A stretch of DNA of 64,000 nt from Flavobacterium sp. 140616W15 (GTDB taxonomy: Bacteria > Bacteroidota > Bacteroidia > Flavobacteriales > Flavobacteriaceae), in contig NZ_CP033068.1 in the NCBI RefSeq assembly GCF_003668995.1, forward strand, positions 3,162,001 through 3,226,000, read 5' to 3'. Made by a program: the position numbers and the translations under genes. Positions 44,387 through 54,009 of this stretch are shown here, piece by piece (within the stretch, counting starts at the first letter, position 1; each line of letters opens with the position of its first letter). The notes beneath the pieces are model-generated. The model had not been told where the DNA came from. It saw only the letters and a program-made list of their open reading frames with translations, and searched no databases.

Positions 44387-46270
44387 ATGACAACAGGTAA
44401 AATTAATGTTTCAGTAGAAAACATATTTCCCTTAATCAAGAAATTCTTATACAGCGATCACGAAATATTCTTGCGTGAGTTGATTTCTAACGGAACCGAT
44501 GCTACTCTAAAATTAAAACACCTAATAAGTATCGGTGAAGCCAAAGTAGAATATGGCAATCCAACTATTGAAATTAAAATTGACAAAGAAGGAAAAAAAA
44601 TCCATATCATCGATCAAGGTCTTGGAATGACAGCTGACGAAGTTGAGAAATATATCAACCAAGTTGCTTTTTCTGGAGCTGAAGAATTTTTGGACAAATA
44701 TAAAGATTCAGCAAAAGATTCAGGAATCATAGGTCATTTTGGTCTTGGTTTTTACTCCGCTTTTATGGTTGCAGAAAAAGTAGAAATTTTCACTAAATCA
44801 TACAAAGATGAGCCAGCTGCTCATTGGACATGTGATGGTAGCCCAGAATTTACTTTGGAGCCAGCTGACAAAACTACACGTGGAACTGAAATCGTTTTGC
44901 ATATTGCTGAGGATTCTTTAGAATTTTTGGAAGATTCTAAAATCCATGAATTATTGAATAAGTATAACAAGTTTATGCCTATTCCAATTAAATTCGGAAC
45001 AAGAACTGAAACACTTCCTAAGCCAGAAGATGCTCCGGAAGATTATATAAATGAAACTATAGAAGTTGACAACATCATCAATAACCCAAATCCAGCTTGG
45101 ACAAAACAGCCAACTGAATTATCTGATGAAGATTATAAAAGCTTCTACCGTGAGTTGTATCCAATGCAATTCGAAGACCCATTATTTAATATTCACTTAA
45201 ATGTTGACTATCCGTTTAACCTAACAGGAATTTTATATTTCCCAAAATTAGGTTCAGATATGCAAATTCAGAAAGACAAAATCCAATTATACCAAAATCA
45301 GGTTTATGTAACTGATAACGTAGAAGGAATTGTTCCTGAATTTTTAACAATGTTAAAAGGTGTTATCGATTCACCAGACATTCCATTAAACGTTTCTCGT
45401 TCTGGATTACAAGCTGATGGTGCAGTTAAGAAAATATCAAACTACATTACCCGTAAAGTAGCTGATAAATTGAAAGCATTATTCAACGAGAACCGTGCTG
45501 ACTTTGAAGAAAAATGGAATGACATTAAAATTGTTTTAGAATACGGAATGCTTTCTGAAGACAAATTTTATGAAAAAGCTGGTGCTTTCTTTTTATATCC
45601 AACAGTAGATAATACTTATTTTACGCTAGAAGAATTAAAAGAGAAAATAAAAGAAAACCAAACTGATAAAGACGGAAAATTAGTTGTTTTATACGCTGGA
45701 AATAAAGATGCTCAACACTCATATATTGAAACAGCAAAAGAAAAAGGATACGAAGTATTGCTTTTAGATTCTCCGATCATTTCTCACTTGATTCAAAAAA
45801 TTGAAGGAGATAATAAAGATTTAACATTCGTTCGTGTCGATTCAGACCATATTGATAACTTAATCAAAAAAGACGAAAACACAATTTCTAAATTATCTGA
45901 CGAAGAAAAAGAAGCTTTAAAAACTTCATTAGAAGCATACATCCCTAAAGCGTACAGTGTACAATTGGAAGCTATGGATAGTCAAGCTGCTCCGTTTATC
46001 ATTACGCAACCAGAATTTATGCGTAGAATGAAAGAAATGAGTCAGTCTGGTGGTTCTGGAATGTTCGGAATGGGCAATATGCCTGAGATGTATAACTTAG
46101 TAGTAAACACAAATTCTGATTTAGCTACTAACATCTTGAATACCGAAGACAAAACACACCAAGAACATTTAGTTAAACAAGCATTAGACTTAGCTAAATT
46201 ATCTCAAAACTTATTAAAAGGTGAAGCATTAACTGCTTTTGTAAAAAGAAGTTTTGAAATGATTAAATAA
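44387..46270 (+). CDS. htpG: Molecular chaperone HtpG (Hsp90)
   Basis: Bacterial Hsp90. The N-terminal GHKL ATPase has the E/N pair in LRELISNGTDA, DQGLGM, and GHFGLGFYSAFMVA. The middle domain has NVSRSGLQ, and the C-terminal dimerisation domain ends in KRSFEMIK. The 627-aa length is typical for Bacteroidota members. It stands alone and ends at a clear terminator. No HSP promoter element could be read with confidence. Confidence 0.95.
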   Translation: MTTGKINVSVENIFPLIKKFLYSDHEIFLRELISNGTDATLKLKHLISIGEAKVEYGNPTIEIKIDKEGKKIHIIDQGLGMTADEVEKYINQVAFSGAEEFLDKYKDSAKDSGIIGHFGLGFYSAFMVAEKVEIFTKSYKDEPAAHWTCDGSPEFTLEPADKTTRGTEIVLHIAEDSLEFLEDSKIHELLNKYNKFMPIPIKFGTRTETLPKPEDAPEDYINETIEVDNIINNPNPAWTKQPTELSDEDYKSFYRELYPMQFEDPLFNIHLNVDYPFNLTGILYFPKLGSDMQIQKDKIQLYQNQVYVTDNVEGIVPEFLTMLKGVIDSPDIPLNVSRSGLQADGAVKKISNYITRKVADKLKALFNENRADFEEKWNDIKIVLEYGMLSEDKFYEKAGAFFLYPTVDNTYFTLEELKEKIKENQTDKDGKLVVLYAGNKDAQHSYIETAKEKGYEVLLLDSPIISHLIQKIEGDNKDLTFVRVDSDHIDNLIKKDENTISKLSDEEKEALKTSLEAYIPKAYSVQLEAMDSQAAPFIITQPEFMRRMKEMSQSGGSGMFGMGNMPEMYNLVVNTNSDLATNILNTEDKTHQEHLVKQALDLAKLSQNLLKGEALTAFVKRSFEMIK

Positions 46271-46304
46271 GAAGATATCAAGCTCTAAAAGCTATATCAT
46301 TACT

Positions 46305-46340
46305 AAGCTCCTCAAGTTATACTTGAGGAGCTTTTTTTAT
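46305..46340 (+). terminator. Terminator of htpG
   Basis: Stem AAGCTCCTCAAG/CTTGAGGAGCTT, 5-nt loop, T run. Confidence 0.9.
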
Positions 46341-46494
46341 TTACAACCAAAACTACACTAACACAATAAATTATTAATCAAGTATATATACGCATTTACA
46401 ATAAAAATTATTTATATAATTTTATTACTTTATTTCAAGTTCAAAATCAACCTAGCACAAAATAACATATTCATTAAAACACAATCTTAAAATC

Positions 46495-46742
46495 ATGATT
46501 CATATTAGAGTAAATATATATAGAGGATTGCTCCAGTACCAGTTAAAGTGTACATCGACAAAATTGATAGTTTAGATGATATACATATAACAAGATCAGA
46601 ATCATTTACAGAAAGTATTAATTTATCAAATGGAATTTATACAATAATCATTTCTGGAAAAAACCCTCAAGGAGGAGAAACCATAATGTCCTTCTTTGGA
46701 ACAGACTCAACCGGAAAGGAGTTTAATTACAAAAAGACATAA
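46495..46742 (+). pseudogene. Small protein gene with a single-base frameshift
   Basis: The ATG at 46495 opens a frame reading MIHIRVNIYRG. After about eleven codons the sensible reading continues in another frame as APVPVKVYIDKIDS, running to the stop at 46742. Adding one A near 46525 joins the two into an 82-aa protein. As given, only the downstream part (from about 46530) is open to the stop, and no good start leads into it. I do not recognise the family. The product is small, beta-rich, without signal peptide. It lies 40 bp before the TIGR02594-type gene and probably belongs to the same unit. Confidence 0.55.
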
Positions 46743-46782
46743 AAACACGAATTTACTATTTATTAATTTAAAACTTAATATC

Positions 46783-47330
46783 ATGGCACTAGAAAAAAAT
46801 ATGAATGGCTCACAATAGAAAATGGTCCATTAATGATCCAAAACGCACTTGCTCTCTATGATACAATAGAATCTCCTGGCACAAAAAACAACCCTGTAAT
46901 TATCGATTGGGCAAAACAGGTTGGAGGAAGCGTTGCAAACGTTTATAAAGCAGATGAGATTGCTTGGTGCGGATTATTTATTGCAGTTGTAGCCCAAAAA
47001 AGCGCTAAAGAAATTGTAAAAGACCCATTATGGGCTCTAAACTGGGGAACTTTTGGTAAACATGTCGAGACTCCTATGTTGGGAGATGTTCTTGTTTTTA
47101 CTAGAAAAACAGCTGACGGAAAAAAAGCTGGTCATGTAGGCTTATATGTTGGCGAAGACGACACTTGCTATCACGTTCTTGGCGGAAACCAAATTAATAA
47201 AGTATGCATTATACGAAAAGAAAAAGCACGACTGTATACATCCCGAAGACCTAGTTATAAAGTTCAGCCTAAAAATGTAAGACGAATATTTTTGACTAAT
47301 TCAGGAGAAATTTCCAATGTAGAGCAGTAA
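46783..47330 (+). CDS. TIGR02594-type peptidoglycan hydrolase, N-terminal frameshift
   Basis: A CHAP/NlpC-P60-like cysteine peptidase fold of the TIGR02594 group. Catalytic cysteine in IAWCGLFIAVV, histidine in KAGHVGLYVGED, and later YHVLGGNQ. Such proteins cut peptide bonds in peptidoglycan and are found in phage lysis, T6SS-type effectors and prophage-like islands. The frame as given is open from the ATG at 46833. The natural start is the ATG at 46783 (MALEKK), reached if the A run at 46793-46799 has one more A; it then reads EWLTIENGPLMIQ and gives about 182 aa. No signal peptide is present, so export would need a special system. Downstream lie two lipase-like genes. Confidence 0.75.
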
Positions 47331-47425
47331 CTTTTAATTAATCCCCAGTCTTCAGAACTTAGGATTTGATTGAAAATATTATTTTTTATTTCATAATAGG
47401 TATTTGATTTTATAATTAAATTATC

Positions 47426-48658
47426 ATGTCAACCAAAATAGGAATATACGTCACTGGCCTTGGGCAGTCTATAGATAATGAAACTGTTGAGAAATATGCC
47501 GAAAGACTTATAAATGAATTAAGTTTTAAAACTAGCAACATTAGTTACAGTCTTAAAATTGAAAAAAAATTCTATCAAACCGATAAAGAATGTACTGTTG
47601 TTAGTCTTTTTCAAAAGAATAAGAATACACTAAATAAGAACCAGAAAAAAAGTCCTTTTTACAAAATATACGATTTTCAATATCATCGAATTTTAACCGA
47701 CAGATTTAATCATTATAACATCATTGTAAAAAACTTGGTCTTATTTGGTTTAGTCTTAAAAAAACTTCCTCAAATCTTTTTACGCCTTTTTAATGGCAAT
47801 GGCTTTAGCAGACCTCTACAAACCTTTTATGCCATTTCTATCTTATTTACAATCTCAATTTGTATTCTTTTTTTAATTCCTGGTTGCATCGAACTTTTAA
47901 CAACAGATGATCCTAAAAATCAAACCTTAATCGAAAAAATAAATATTTTCCTTTGCTCAGAGTCTATACCAACTATACCAGTAAAGCTTATAAATTCCCT
48001 CGGAAAAAAAGTACTTGCAATAACAACTTTAATTCTTCTATTTATTCCGAAATCTAAAACAATCATTACTTCGCTTGCAACCGAATTTTCATGTGTTGAT
48101 AGCTATATTACAAATGGGGAGCAAAGCCAAATTTTGCTAGGTAATCTAGATTTATTAATAGAATATATTGCGGAAAAAGAAGTTAATCCTGAAATACATT
48201 TTCATGCTTACAGTTTCGGGAGCATACTTGCCATAGATACGCTTTTTCCTATTGCAAAAATACCTCCATCAGACAATATTCAAAAATTAACCAAACTGCT
48301 TATTACTATAGGAAACCCATTCGAATTTATCAATGCCTACTACCCCACTTTTTATAACGATAGATGTGACATAATGAAAGACCGTATAAAATGGTTAAAT
48401 ATTTACTCTATTGCAGATGTTTTCTCTACCAATCACAGAAGAGATAATACACGAGGTGAAGCTGAGTTTGGCATAAAAGATATCTCGCTAACTCCAGAAA
48501 ACATTAACTACGAAATCACATCCGACAAGTCTGGTTTGGTTGCTTTTTTCTCCTTAAATAGCATTAAGATGCACAGGTGTTATTGGGACAAATGCACAAT
48601 AGGTCAGAGTTGCATGAAAGTATTATTACCTAAATTAATCGACAACAAATACTTATAG
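47426..48658 (+). CDS. Membrane protein with hydrolase-like C-terminal domain
   Basis: A 410-aa intact frame. The N-terminal 120 residues are soluble and start like an alpha/beta hydrolase (KIGIYVTGLGQS). Two strongly hydrophobic segments follow (about 134-152 and 193-208). The C-terminal half contains HFHAYSFGSILAID, with a serine in a G-x-S-x-G-like turn (A-Y-S-F-G). That motif resembles lipases in which the two halves of the fold are separated by a membrane insert. No close family is recognised. It is flanked by a peptidoglycan hydrolase and a lipase gene on the same strand. Confidence 0.65.
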   Translation: MSTKIGIYVTGLGQSIDNETVEKYAERLINELSFKTSNISYSLKIEKKFYQTDKECTVVSLFQKNKNTLNKNQKKSPFYKIYDFQYHRILTDRFNHYNIIVKNLVLFGLVLKKLPQIFLRLFNGNGFSRPLQTFYAISILFTISICILFLIPGCIELLTTDDPKNQTLIEKINIFLCSESIPTIPVKLINSLGKKVLAITTLILLFIPKSKTIITSLATEFSCVDSYITNGEQSQILLGNLDLLIEYIAEKEVNPEIHFHAYSFGSILAIDTLFPIAKIPPSDNIQKLTKLLITIGNPFEFINAYYPTFYNDRCDIMKDRIKWLNIYSIADVFSTNHRRDNTRGEAEFGIKDISLTPENINYEITSDKSGLVAFFSLNSIKMHRCYWDKCTIGQSCMKVLLPKLIDNKYL

Positions 48659-48720
48659 ACAAAAGGTTGCCAACGAATCACTAAAAATAAGTATTAATTT
48701 AGATAACAAAAACTAGCCCC

Positions 48721-49921
48721 ATGAAACCTATCATCTTTATTCCTGGAATTCAAGCTACGAGTCTTGTTAATAGTAACACTTTCGACTTTAATTATATCTG
48801 GAATGCTTACGACACATTAGGCTCCTCTATTGGTTCATCAATTTTTGGAGCTTATATTAACGAAAACCTACAATTTAATCCTTTACGATCAAGGAATTGA
48901 AACGATAATAGAACGCAATCATATCGCTAAATTTCCATATGAAAATTCCATTGCTAAATTAAAAAACAAACTAAACGAAACCAGAGCATACAAAAACACA
49001 CCTGCATTTTTATTTGGTTACGATTGCGAATGTCGAATATGGAAAGTGCCAAACGTTTAAAGATTTATATCGAATACCTCAAGCACAAACTCCAAGATCA
49101 AAATATCGACGGATTTCGATTTATTACTCATAGTATGGGAGGGTTGGTTTTAAACTGCTACTTAAGTTTATTAAAAGATGATTTTACCGGAATTGACAAA
49201 ATAGTCATGAATGCTCCTCCATTTTTAGGATCTCCTTATGCATTAGTTCACATGGTAAAAGGCGATGGTGGTTTAAGAAGTATCCTAAATTGGGTGATAG
49301 GAAGAAATGAGGATATGCGCAAAGTTATTCGAACTTATCCTGGAGTTTATGAATTATTACCCATTTACAAAGATGCTTTAACTTATACGGATAATAACGA
49401 ACCACTAGATCTTTTGAAAAAAGAATATTGGCAAGACAACTTATATAGAGATATCGAACCTCTTTTTGATTCTAGATTAGCACTTTTAAAAGAATTTCGT
49501 TCTCCTACAGGTTTAAAAAATTTATCTGATTTACCTCAGGTGCTAAAAGACAGAATGATAATTATTGTGGGGAAGATGACAAAACATTTACTAAAGTAAA
49601 AGTTCTAAAAAAGGAAACAACAACATTACAAATTTAGTAGACTTAAGTTCTCTTAACGACGGTAGAGAATCTGGTGACGGAACTGTTCCGTTTAAAAGCT
49701 CTTCTATCTATGCAAAAGACATTAAAACATTTGCTGTAAAGAAAGAAAACTTCTTTGATGAAATAAGTAACAATCTCGATTTTCATGGTTTATTCCTAAA
49801 TGATAGCCGGGTACAGAATATCATACAACGGTATTTTTTAACTGAGAGCGCCAATCCAAAACTCAGCGGTCTTAAAAATTGGTGGGACACTCCTAACGGA
49901 AGTGTTAGAAAAGTAGAGTGA
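48721..49921 (+). pseudogene. LCAT-like lipase gene broken by four frameshifts
   Basis: Three overlapping frames together spell one 400-aa lipase. It starts MKPIIFIPGIQATSL (frame from 48721). It continues as YDQGIETIIERNHIAKF after a shift near 48877-48883 (one base extra, or two missing). A missing G at 49025 restores YDWRMSNMESAKR, a missing G in the run at 49569-49572 restores VGEDDKTFTK, and a missing A near 49606-49612 restores GNNNITNLVDLSSL to the stop at 49921. The catalytic residues survive in the pieces: nucleophile in THSMGGL, Asp in SGDGTVPF, and His in LDFHGLFL. With all four corrected the length is a whole number of codons. No signal peptide. LCAT-type lipases cleave glycerophospholipids or esters. 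Confidence 0.75.
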
Positions 49922-50048
49922 TTAAACTATTATGAATAATCTATAAATAAAACGATTTCGGAAGATTATCTGTAAAATCACCCATCGAAACAATACTCTA
50001 AATACAATATCCAAATTAAATCCATTTTTTTAATTACTTACTAAAGAC

Positions 50049-50056
50049 TATCTTTG
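50049..50056 (+). promoter_or_regulatory. Candidate -7 box for the EamA transporter gene
   Basis: TATCTTTG then GCAGG, 41 bp before the ATG at 50098. Confidence 0.55.
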
Positions 50057-50097
50057 CAGGCTTTATTTTTAAAAACAGAAGCAATAAATTACATAAA

Positions 50098-50994
50098 ATG
50101 ATAAAAAGTAACGTATTAAAAGGAGTATTTCTAGTAGCATTTGGCGCAACAAGTTATGGCATGTTAGCTACTTTTGTAAAAATGGCATACGATGAAGGAT
50201 TCACTACAGCAGAAGTAACTACTTCTCAATTTATATTAGGAATCATTGGAATCCTAATCATCAACGCTTTTCAAAAAGCAAAACATAAAAATACAGTTGT
50301 TAAGGCATCTCCAAAAAACATTGCACAGTTAATGATAGCTGGAACTTCATTAGGTATGACTAGTTTATTTTATTACCTAGCTGTAAAATACATTCCTGTT
50401 TCTATCGGAATTGTTTTATTGATGCAAACGGTATGGATGGGAGTTTTACTAGAAATGATTTTAGAGAAAAAACTTCCTTCTAAACAAAAAGTAATCGCTG
50501 TAATTATTGTTTTAGGAGGTACAGTCTTGGCTACTAATATTACTCAAAACGAGATTCAGTTAGATTGGCGTGGTCTTATGTGGGGTTGTTTGGCCGCTGC
50601 ATCATTTACCACAACCATGTTTACTGCAAACCGAGTTGCTACCGAAATTTCGTCAGCACAACGTAGTTTATATATGCTTTTAGGAGGAGCAGTTATTGTC
50701 TTTTCATTTGGAATAGCGACACAAGTAACTCCTTTTAACTTCGAAATTTTCACAAAATGGGGTATCATTCTTGCACTTTTTGGTACAATTATACCTCCTA
50801 TGCTTATGAACGCAGGTTTCCCTCTTACAGGAATTGGACTAGGAAGTATCGTTTCAGCATTAGAACTTCCTGTATCTGTAATGATGGCCTACGTACTATT
50901 AAATGAAGAAGTAATATTTCTTCAATGGATTGGTATAATTTTAATCATACTTGCGATTATTATTATGAATCTAAATTTTCAGAAGCAGAAATAA
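50098..50994 (+). CDS. EamA-family (DMT) transporter
   Basis: A 298-aa inner-membrane protein with ten predicted spans arranged as two EamA repeats (about 8-140 and 155-292). The second repeat ends in the typical LPVSVMMAYVLLNEEVIFLQWIG, shown here as LNEEVIFLQW. Drug/metabolite transporters of this group export small metabolites or amino acids, and the substrate cannot be told from the sequence. It is followed by three further membrane-protein genes, but with gaps of about 80, 30 and 45 bp they need not form one operon. Confidence 0.88.
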   Translation: MIKSNVLKGVFLVAFGATSYGMLATFVKMAYDEGFTTAEVTTSQFILGIIGILIINAFQKAKHKNTVVKASPKNIAQLMIAGTSLGMTSLFYYLAVKYIPVSIGIVLLMQTVWMGVLLEMILEKKLPSKQKVIAVIIVLGGTVLATNITQNEIQLDWRGLMWGCLAAASFTTTMFTANRVATEISSAQRSLYMLLGGAVIVFSFGIATQVTPFNFEIFTKWGIILALFGTIIPPMLMNAGFPLTGIGLGSIVSALELPVSVMMAYVLLNEEVIFLQWIGIILIILAIIIMNLNFQKQK

Positions 50995-51077
50995 ACAATT
51001 CATGATACTTGTTAAAAATAATTAATATATCATACTAAATTACTAATTATTTCATAAATTCGTAATAAATAACTATT

Positions 51078-51434
51078 ATGAATTTACCTTGGCATATCTA
51101 TTTAATGGCTTCGCTTTATATTATTGCTGGGATAAATCATTTTAGAAGTCCCAGAATGTATCTAAAGATCATTCCATCTTATTTTTCAAATCCAAAATTA
51201 TTAAATATTTTAAGCGGTGTCGCTGAGATTATATTAGGATCACTCCTATTAGTCTCAGCGACATCCCATTTTGCGGCATGGGGGATTATTGCGTTATTAG
51301 TCGCAGTTTTCCCAACACATATATACATGTATCAAAATGAAAAAGCAAGTTTTGGATTACCTAGATGGATTCTACTATTGCGCATACCTTTTCAGTTAGT
51401 TTTGATTTATTGGGCTTATCAATATACTTTTTAA
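51078..51434 (+). CDS. DoxX-like small membrane protein
   Basis: A 118-aa protein with four transmembrane helices, DoxX/MauE-like: SLYIIAGINHFRSPRMYLKIIP (shortened: GINHFRSPRMY), LSGVAEIILG, and a last helix ending YWAYQYTF. The motif NHF-x-P-x-x-Y is typical of this uncharacterised family. The role is unknown. Confidence 0.82.
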   Translation: MNLPWHIYLMASLYIIAGINHFRSPRMYLKIIPSYFSNPKLLNILSGVAEIILGSLLLVSATSHFAAWGIIALLVAVFPTHIYMYQNEKASFGLPRWILLLRIPFQLVLIYWAYQYTF

Positions 51435-51464
51435 CCTTTAGACATTAATTTAAAAACTTTTATT

Positions 51465-52172
51465 ATGAAAAAACTTTTTGCAGAATTTTTCGGAACATTC
51501 TGGCTTGTATTTGGAGGTTGCGGAAGTGCAATTTTCGCGGCAGGAATTCCAGATCTAGGAATTGGATTTGCTGGAGTAGCTCTAGCTTTTGGATTAACAG
51601 TTTTAACAATGGCTTATGCTGTAGGACATATATCTGGTGGCCATTTTAATCCAGCTGTATCATTTGGACTTTGGGCTAGCGGAAGATTCCCCGCAAAAGA
51701 CTTAGCACCATACATTATTGCACAATGTATTGGGGCAATTGCGGCAGCAGGAACTTTATTTTCAATTGCATCTGGCAAAGCAGGTTTCATGATAGACAAT
51801 ACCAAAGCTGGTGCCTTTGCATCAAATGGTTTTGGAGCTTTTTCACCAGACGGATACTCCTTACAATCGGCATTTATAGCAGAGTTTGTACTTACTTTAT
51901 TTTTCTTATTAATCATTCTTGGCGCTACAGATAAATTTGCAAATGGAAAATTTGCAGGAGTGGCAATTGGTCTAGGATTAACATTAATTCACCTAATAAG
52001 CATCCCGATCACAAATACATCTGTAAATCCAGCGAGATCTTTATCGCAAGCAGTTTTCGTTGGAGGTGAACCATTATCTCAAGTTTGGTTATTTTGGGTT
52101 GCCCCAATTTTAGGAGCAATTGTAGCAGGAATTATATATAAAACATTGTTACAAAATCATGACGCAGCTTAA
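51465..52172 (+). CDS. aqpZ: Aquaporin Z-type water channel
   Basis: A six-span MIP-family channel of 235 aa. The first NPA motif is in [11 protein letters not shown], the second in [15 protein letters not shown]. The arginine after the second NPA and the surrounding small residues suit a water-selective filter (AqpZ type) rather than a glycerol facilitator, which would have an aspartate near the second NPA. A stress-response type membrane protein gene follows 45 bp downstream. Confidence 0.93.
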   Translation: MKKLFAEFFGTFWLVFGGCGSAIFAAGIPDLGIGFAGVALAFGLTVLTMAYAVGHISGGHFNPAVSFGLWASGRFPAKDLAPYIIAQCIGAIAAAGTLFSIASGKAGFMIDNTKAGAFASNGFGAFSPDGYSLQSAFIAEFVLTLFFLLIILGATDKFANGKFAGVAIGLGLTLIHLISIPITNTSVNPARSLSQAVFVGGEPLSQVWLFWVAPILGAIVAGIIYKTLLQNHDAA

Positions 52173-52217
52173 ATTATTATATTAAAATCGATTATTAATC
52201 CTTTAAACTTTTAAAAT

Positions 52218-52460
52218 ATGGAATTTTTATATTTCTTACTTATTGGAGCAATTTCTGGTTGGCTAGCTGGCCAAATATGGAAAGGCTCAGGTTTTGGAAT
52301 CCTTGGCAATATTGTTGTTGGAATAGTTGGTGGACTTATTGGTGGATGGATTGCTGGCAAACTAGGTATCGGTGGTGGCGGTTTACTATGGCAAATTATA
52401 ATTGCTGTTGGTGGAGCTTGGGTTTTATTATTCATTATTAGTTTAATAAAAAGAACATAA
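52218..52460 (+). CDS. GlsB/YeaQ/YmgE-family small membrane protein
   Basis: An 80-aa protein with three hydrophobic helices rich in glycine (AISGWLAGQIWKGSGFGIL, then GNIVVGIVGGLIGGWIAGKLG). This is the transglycosylase-associated protein family, often induced in stress. The old 'transglycosylase-associated' name does not imply enzyme activity. It lies behind aqpZ, consistent with an envelope- or osmotic-stress link, though that is only context. Confidence 0.9.
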   Translation: MEFLYFLLIGAISGWLAGQIWKGSGFGILGNIVVGIVGGLIGGWIAGKLGIGGGGLLWQIIIAVGGAWVLLFIISLIKRT

Positions 52461-52667
52461 ACCCCTTACCTACTTGTTGCATTTACAAAACACCAAACAA
52501 GTAATATCGTTTTATACAAAGAGAAGAAAATAAGTCTTACCACTTCATTTCTTCTCTTTTTACTTTATAGCAATCATGCTTTAATTACAATACTGAAAAT
52601 CACAATTTTAAGCCCCATTTTAATTTCATATCAACAAAATCATTAATTTTGAGTAAATACTTTCGTA

Positions 52668-53495
52668 ATGGATGAAATTATTTCTTACTTCAGTACTATT
52701 CCATCTTCACACAGAAGTTTAATTCTCGTAAGCAGAATAACTTTTTTTTGGCTCATAGAAAACACTTTTCCTCTCTTTAAGTTCAACTATAAAAAATGGA
52801 ATCATGCTGGAATCAATTTTTTCTTGACATTTACTACAATCATTATCAACTTTGTTTTAGCATTTATCTTATTAAAAACTGCTGATTGGGCAATTAAAAA
52901 CAATTTCGGCATTTTACAATGGTTACCCGAAATACCATTATGGCTATATACCATTATAGGATTACTATTATTAGATTTAATAGGAGCGTATTTGGCTCAC
53001 CTCACCCAACATAAAATTAAATTTTTATGGCGCTTTCATCTTATTCATCATACTGACACCTGGATTGACACCACAAGTGGCAATCGACATCATCCTGGAG
53101 AAAGTATAATTCGGTTTATTTTTACAACTTTTGGTGTTTTAATTGTGGGGAGCCCCATGTGGATGGTTTTTCTATATCAAACATTATCTGTTATATCTAC
53201 TCAATTTACCCATGCGAATATCTCTCTACCCGATAAAGTCGATTCTTTTTTGAGTTACTTTATTGTTTCTCCAAATATGCACAAAATACATCATCATTAT
53301 GTATTACCCTATACAGATAGCAATTACGGAAATATTTTTTCTGTTTGGGACCGTCTTTTCGGAACATTTATGACACTACCAAAAGAAAAAATCATCTATG
53401 GAGTTGACACTCATATGAACCCTGAAGAACACAATAACTTGAAGAATTTATTACAAATTCCGTTTCAGAAACAACGTTCGCAAAAAAACGGTTAA
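52668..53495 (+). CDS. Fatty acid hydroxylase/sterol desaturase-family protein
   Basis: A membrane di-iron oxygenase family member of 275 aa. Eight-histidine pattern: HLTQH, HLIHHTD, GNRHHP and NMHKIHHHYV. Several hydrophobic spans lie before the first motif (about 10-100). These enzymes hydroxylate or desaturate lipids, carotenoids or sterol-like compounds. The substrate here is unknown; flavobacteria make carotenoids and hydroxy fatty acids, either of which could fit. TACTTTCG, one base off the -7 consensus, sits just upstream of the ATG. Confidence 0.88.
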   Translation: MDEIISYFSTIPSSHRSLILVSRITFFWLIENTFPLFKFNYKKWNHAGINFFLTFTTIIINFVLAFILLKTADWAIKNNFGILQWLPEIPLWLYTIIGLLLLDLIGAYLAHLTQHKIKFLWRFHLIHHTDTWIDTTSGNRHHPGESIIRFIFTTFGVLIVGSPMWMVFLYQTLSVISTQFTHANISLPDKVDSFLSYFIVSPNMHKIHHHYVLPYTDSNYGNIFSVWDRLFGTFMTLPKEKIIYGVDTHMNPEEHNNLKNLLQIPFQKQRSQKNG

Positions 53496-53617
53496 AATCA
53501 ACAAAAAAAATCTACCATAAGCGACGAAGTAATTATTTTTTTCATTAATATTGATATCTAAATTGAAAATCAATCTATTATTAATCATTAACCCCTATTT
53601 GAATTAATTTTCACGTG

Positions 53618-53896
53618 ATGAAAAAGAGTAACCGTAAAGAATTGAACTGGGAACAAACAGAAAAACTTGTTACATTAGCCCTAGAAGAAAAGAATCCTTT
53701 TGAAATTATCAAAAAAGAATTTGGATTGGCTGAAAAAGAGGTTTTAGAAATTATGAAAAAGAAAATGCCCGCAGAGAAATTTGAAATGTGGAAAAAGAAA
53801 GCTATTGCTAACAAACCTAAGCCAAAACCAGTCAAAATAGATGATTTTGATGAAGATTTGGATGGTAAATATTACATAAAGAACAAATTAGACTAA
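53618..53896 (+). CDS. TIGR03643 family protein (DUF2805)
   Basis: A 92-aa basic protein. The first 60 residues carry the DUF2805 pattern (LNWEQTEKLVTLALEEKNPF, then EFGLAEKEVLEIMKKKM), resembling a small helix-turn-helix, followed by a Lys-Pro-rich tail. I chose the ATG at 53618 over the GTG at 53615. Function unknown. It is found in many flavobacteria and cyanobacteria. Confidence 0.85.
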   Translation: MKKSNRKELNWEQTEKLVTLALEEKNPFEIIKKEFGLAEKEVLEIMKKKMPAEKFEMWKKKAIANKPKPKPVKIDDFDEDLDGKYYIKNKLD

Positions 53897-53901
53897 CTAT
53901 A

Positions 53902-53928
53902 AAACTCCTGGAAACAGGAGTTTTTTTT
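53902..53928 (+). terminator. Terminator of the TIGR03643 gene
   Basis: Stem AAACTCCTG/CAGGAGTTT with a GAAA loop and a T run. Confidence 0.9.
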
Positions 53929-54009
53929 TACACCTATAAATAAAATTAAAATGTTTTTGTAACTTACTTCAATCTATAAAGACCAATAGTAAAAATAAAC
54001 TCATAAGTT

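Noticed and set aside
51614..51916. Open frame antisense to aqpZ (100 aa)
   Set aside because: Shadow of the aquaporin reading frame; alanine- and proline-rich by reversal of its codons.
52211..52435. Proline-rich open frame antisense to the GlsB-type gene
   Set aside because: Reversal of glycine-rich codons gives proline. The sense gene is a clear family match.
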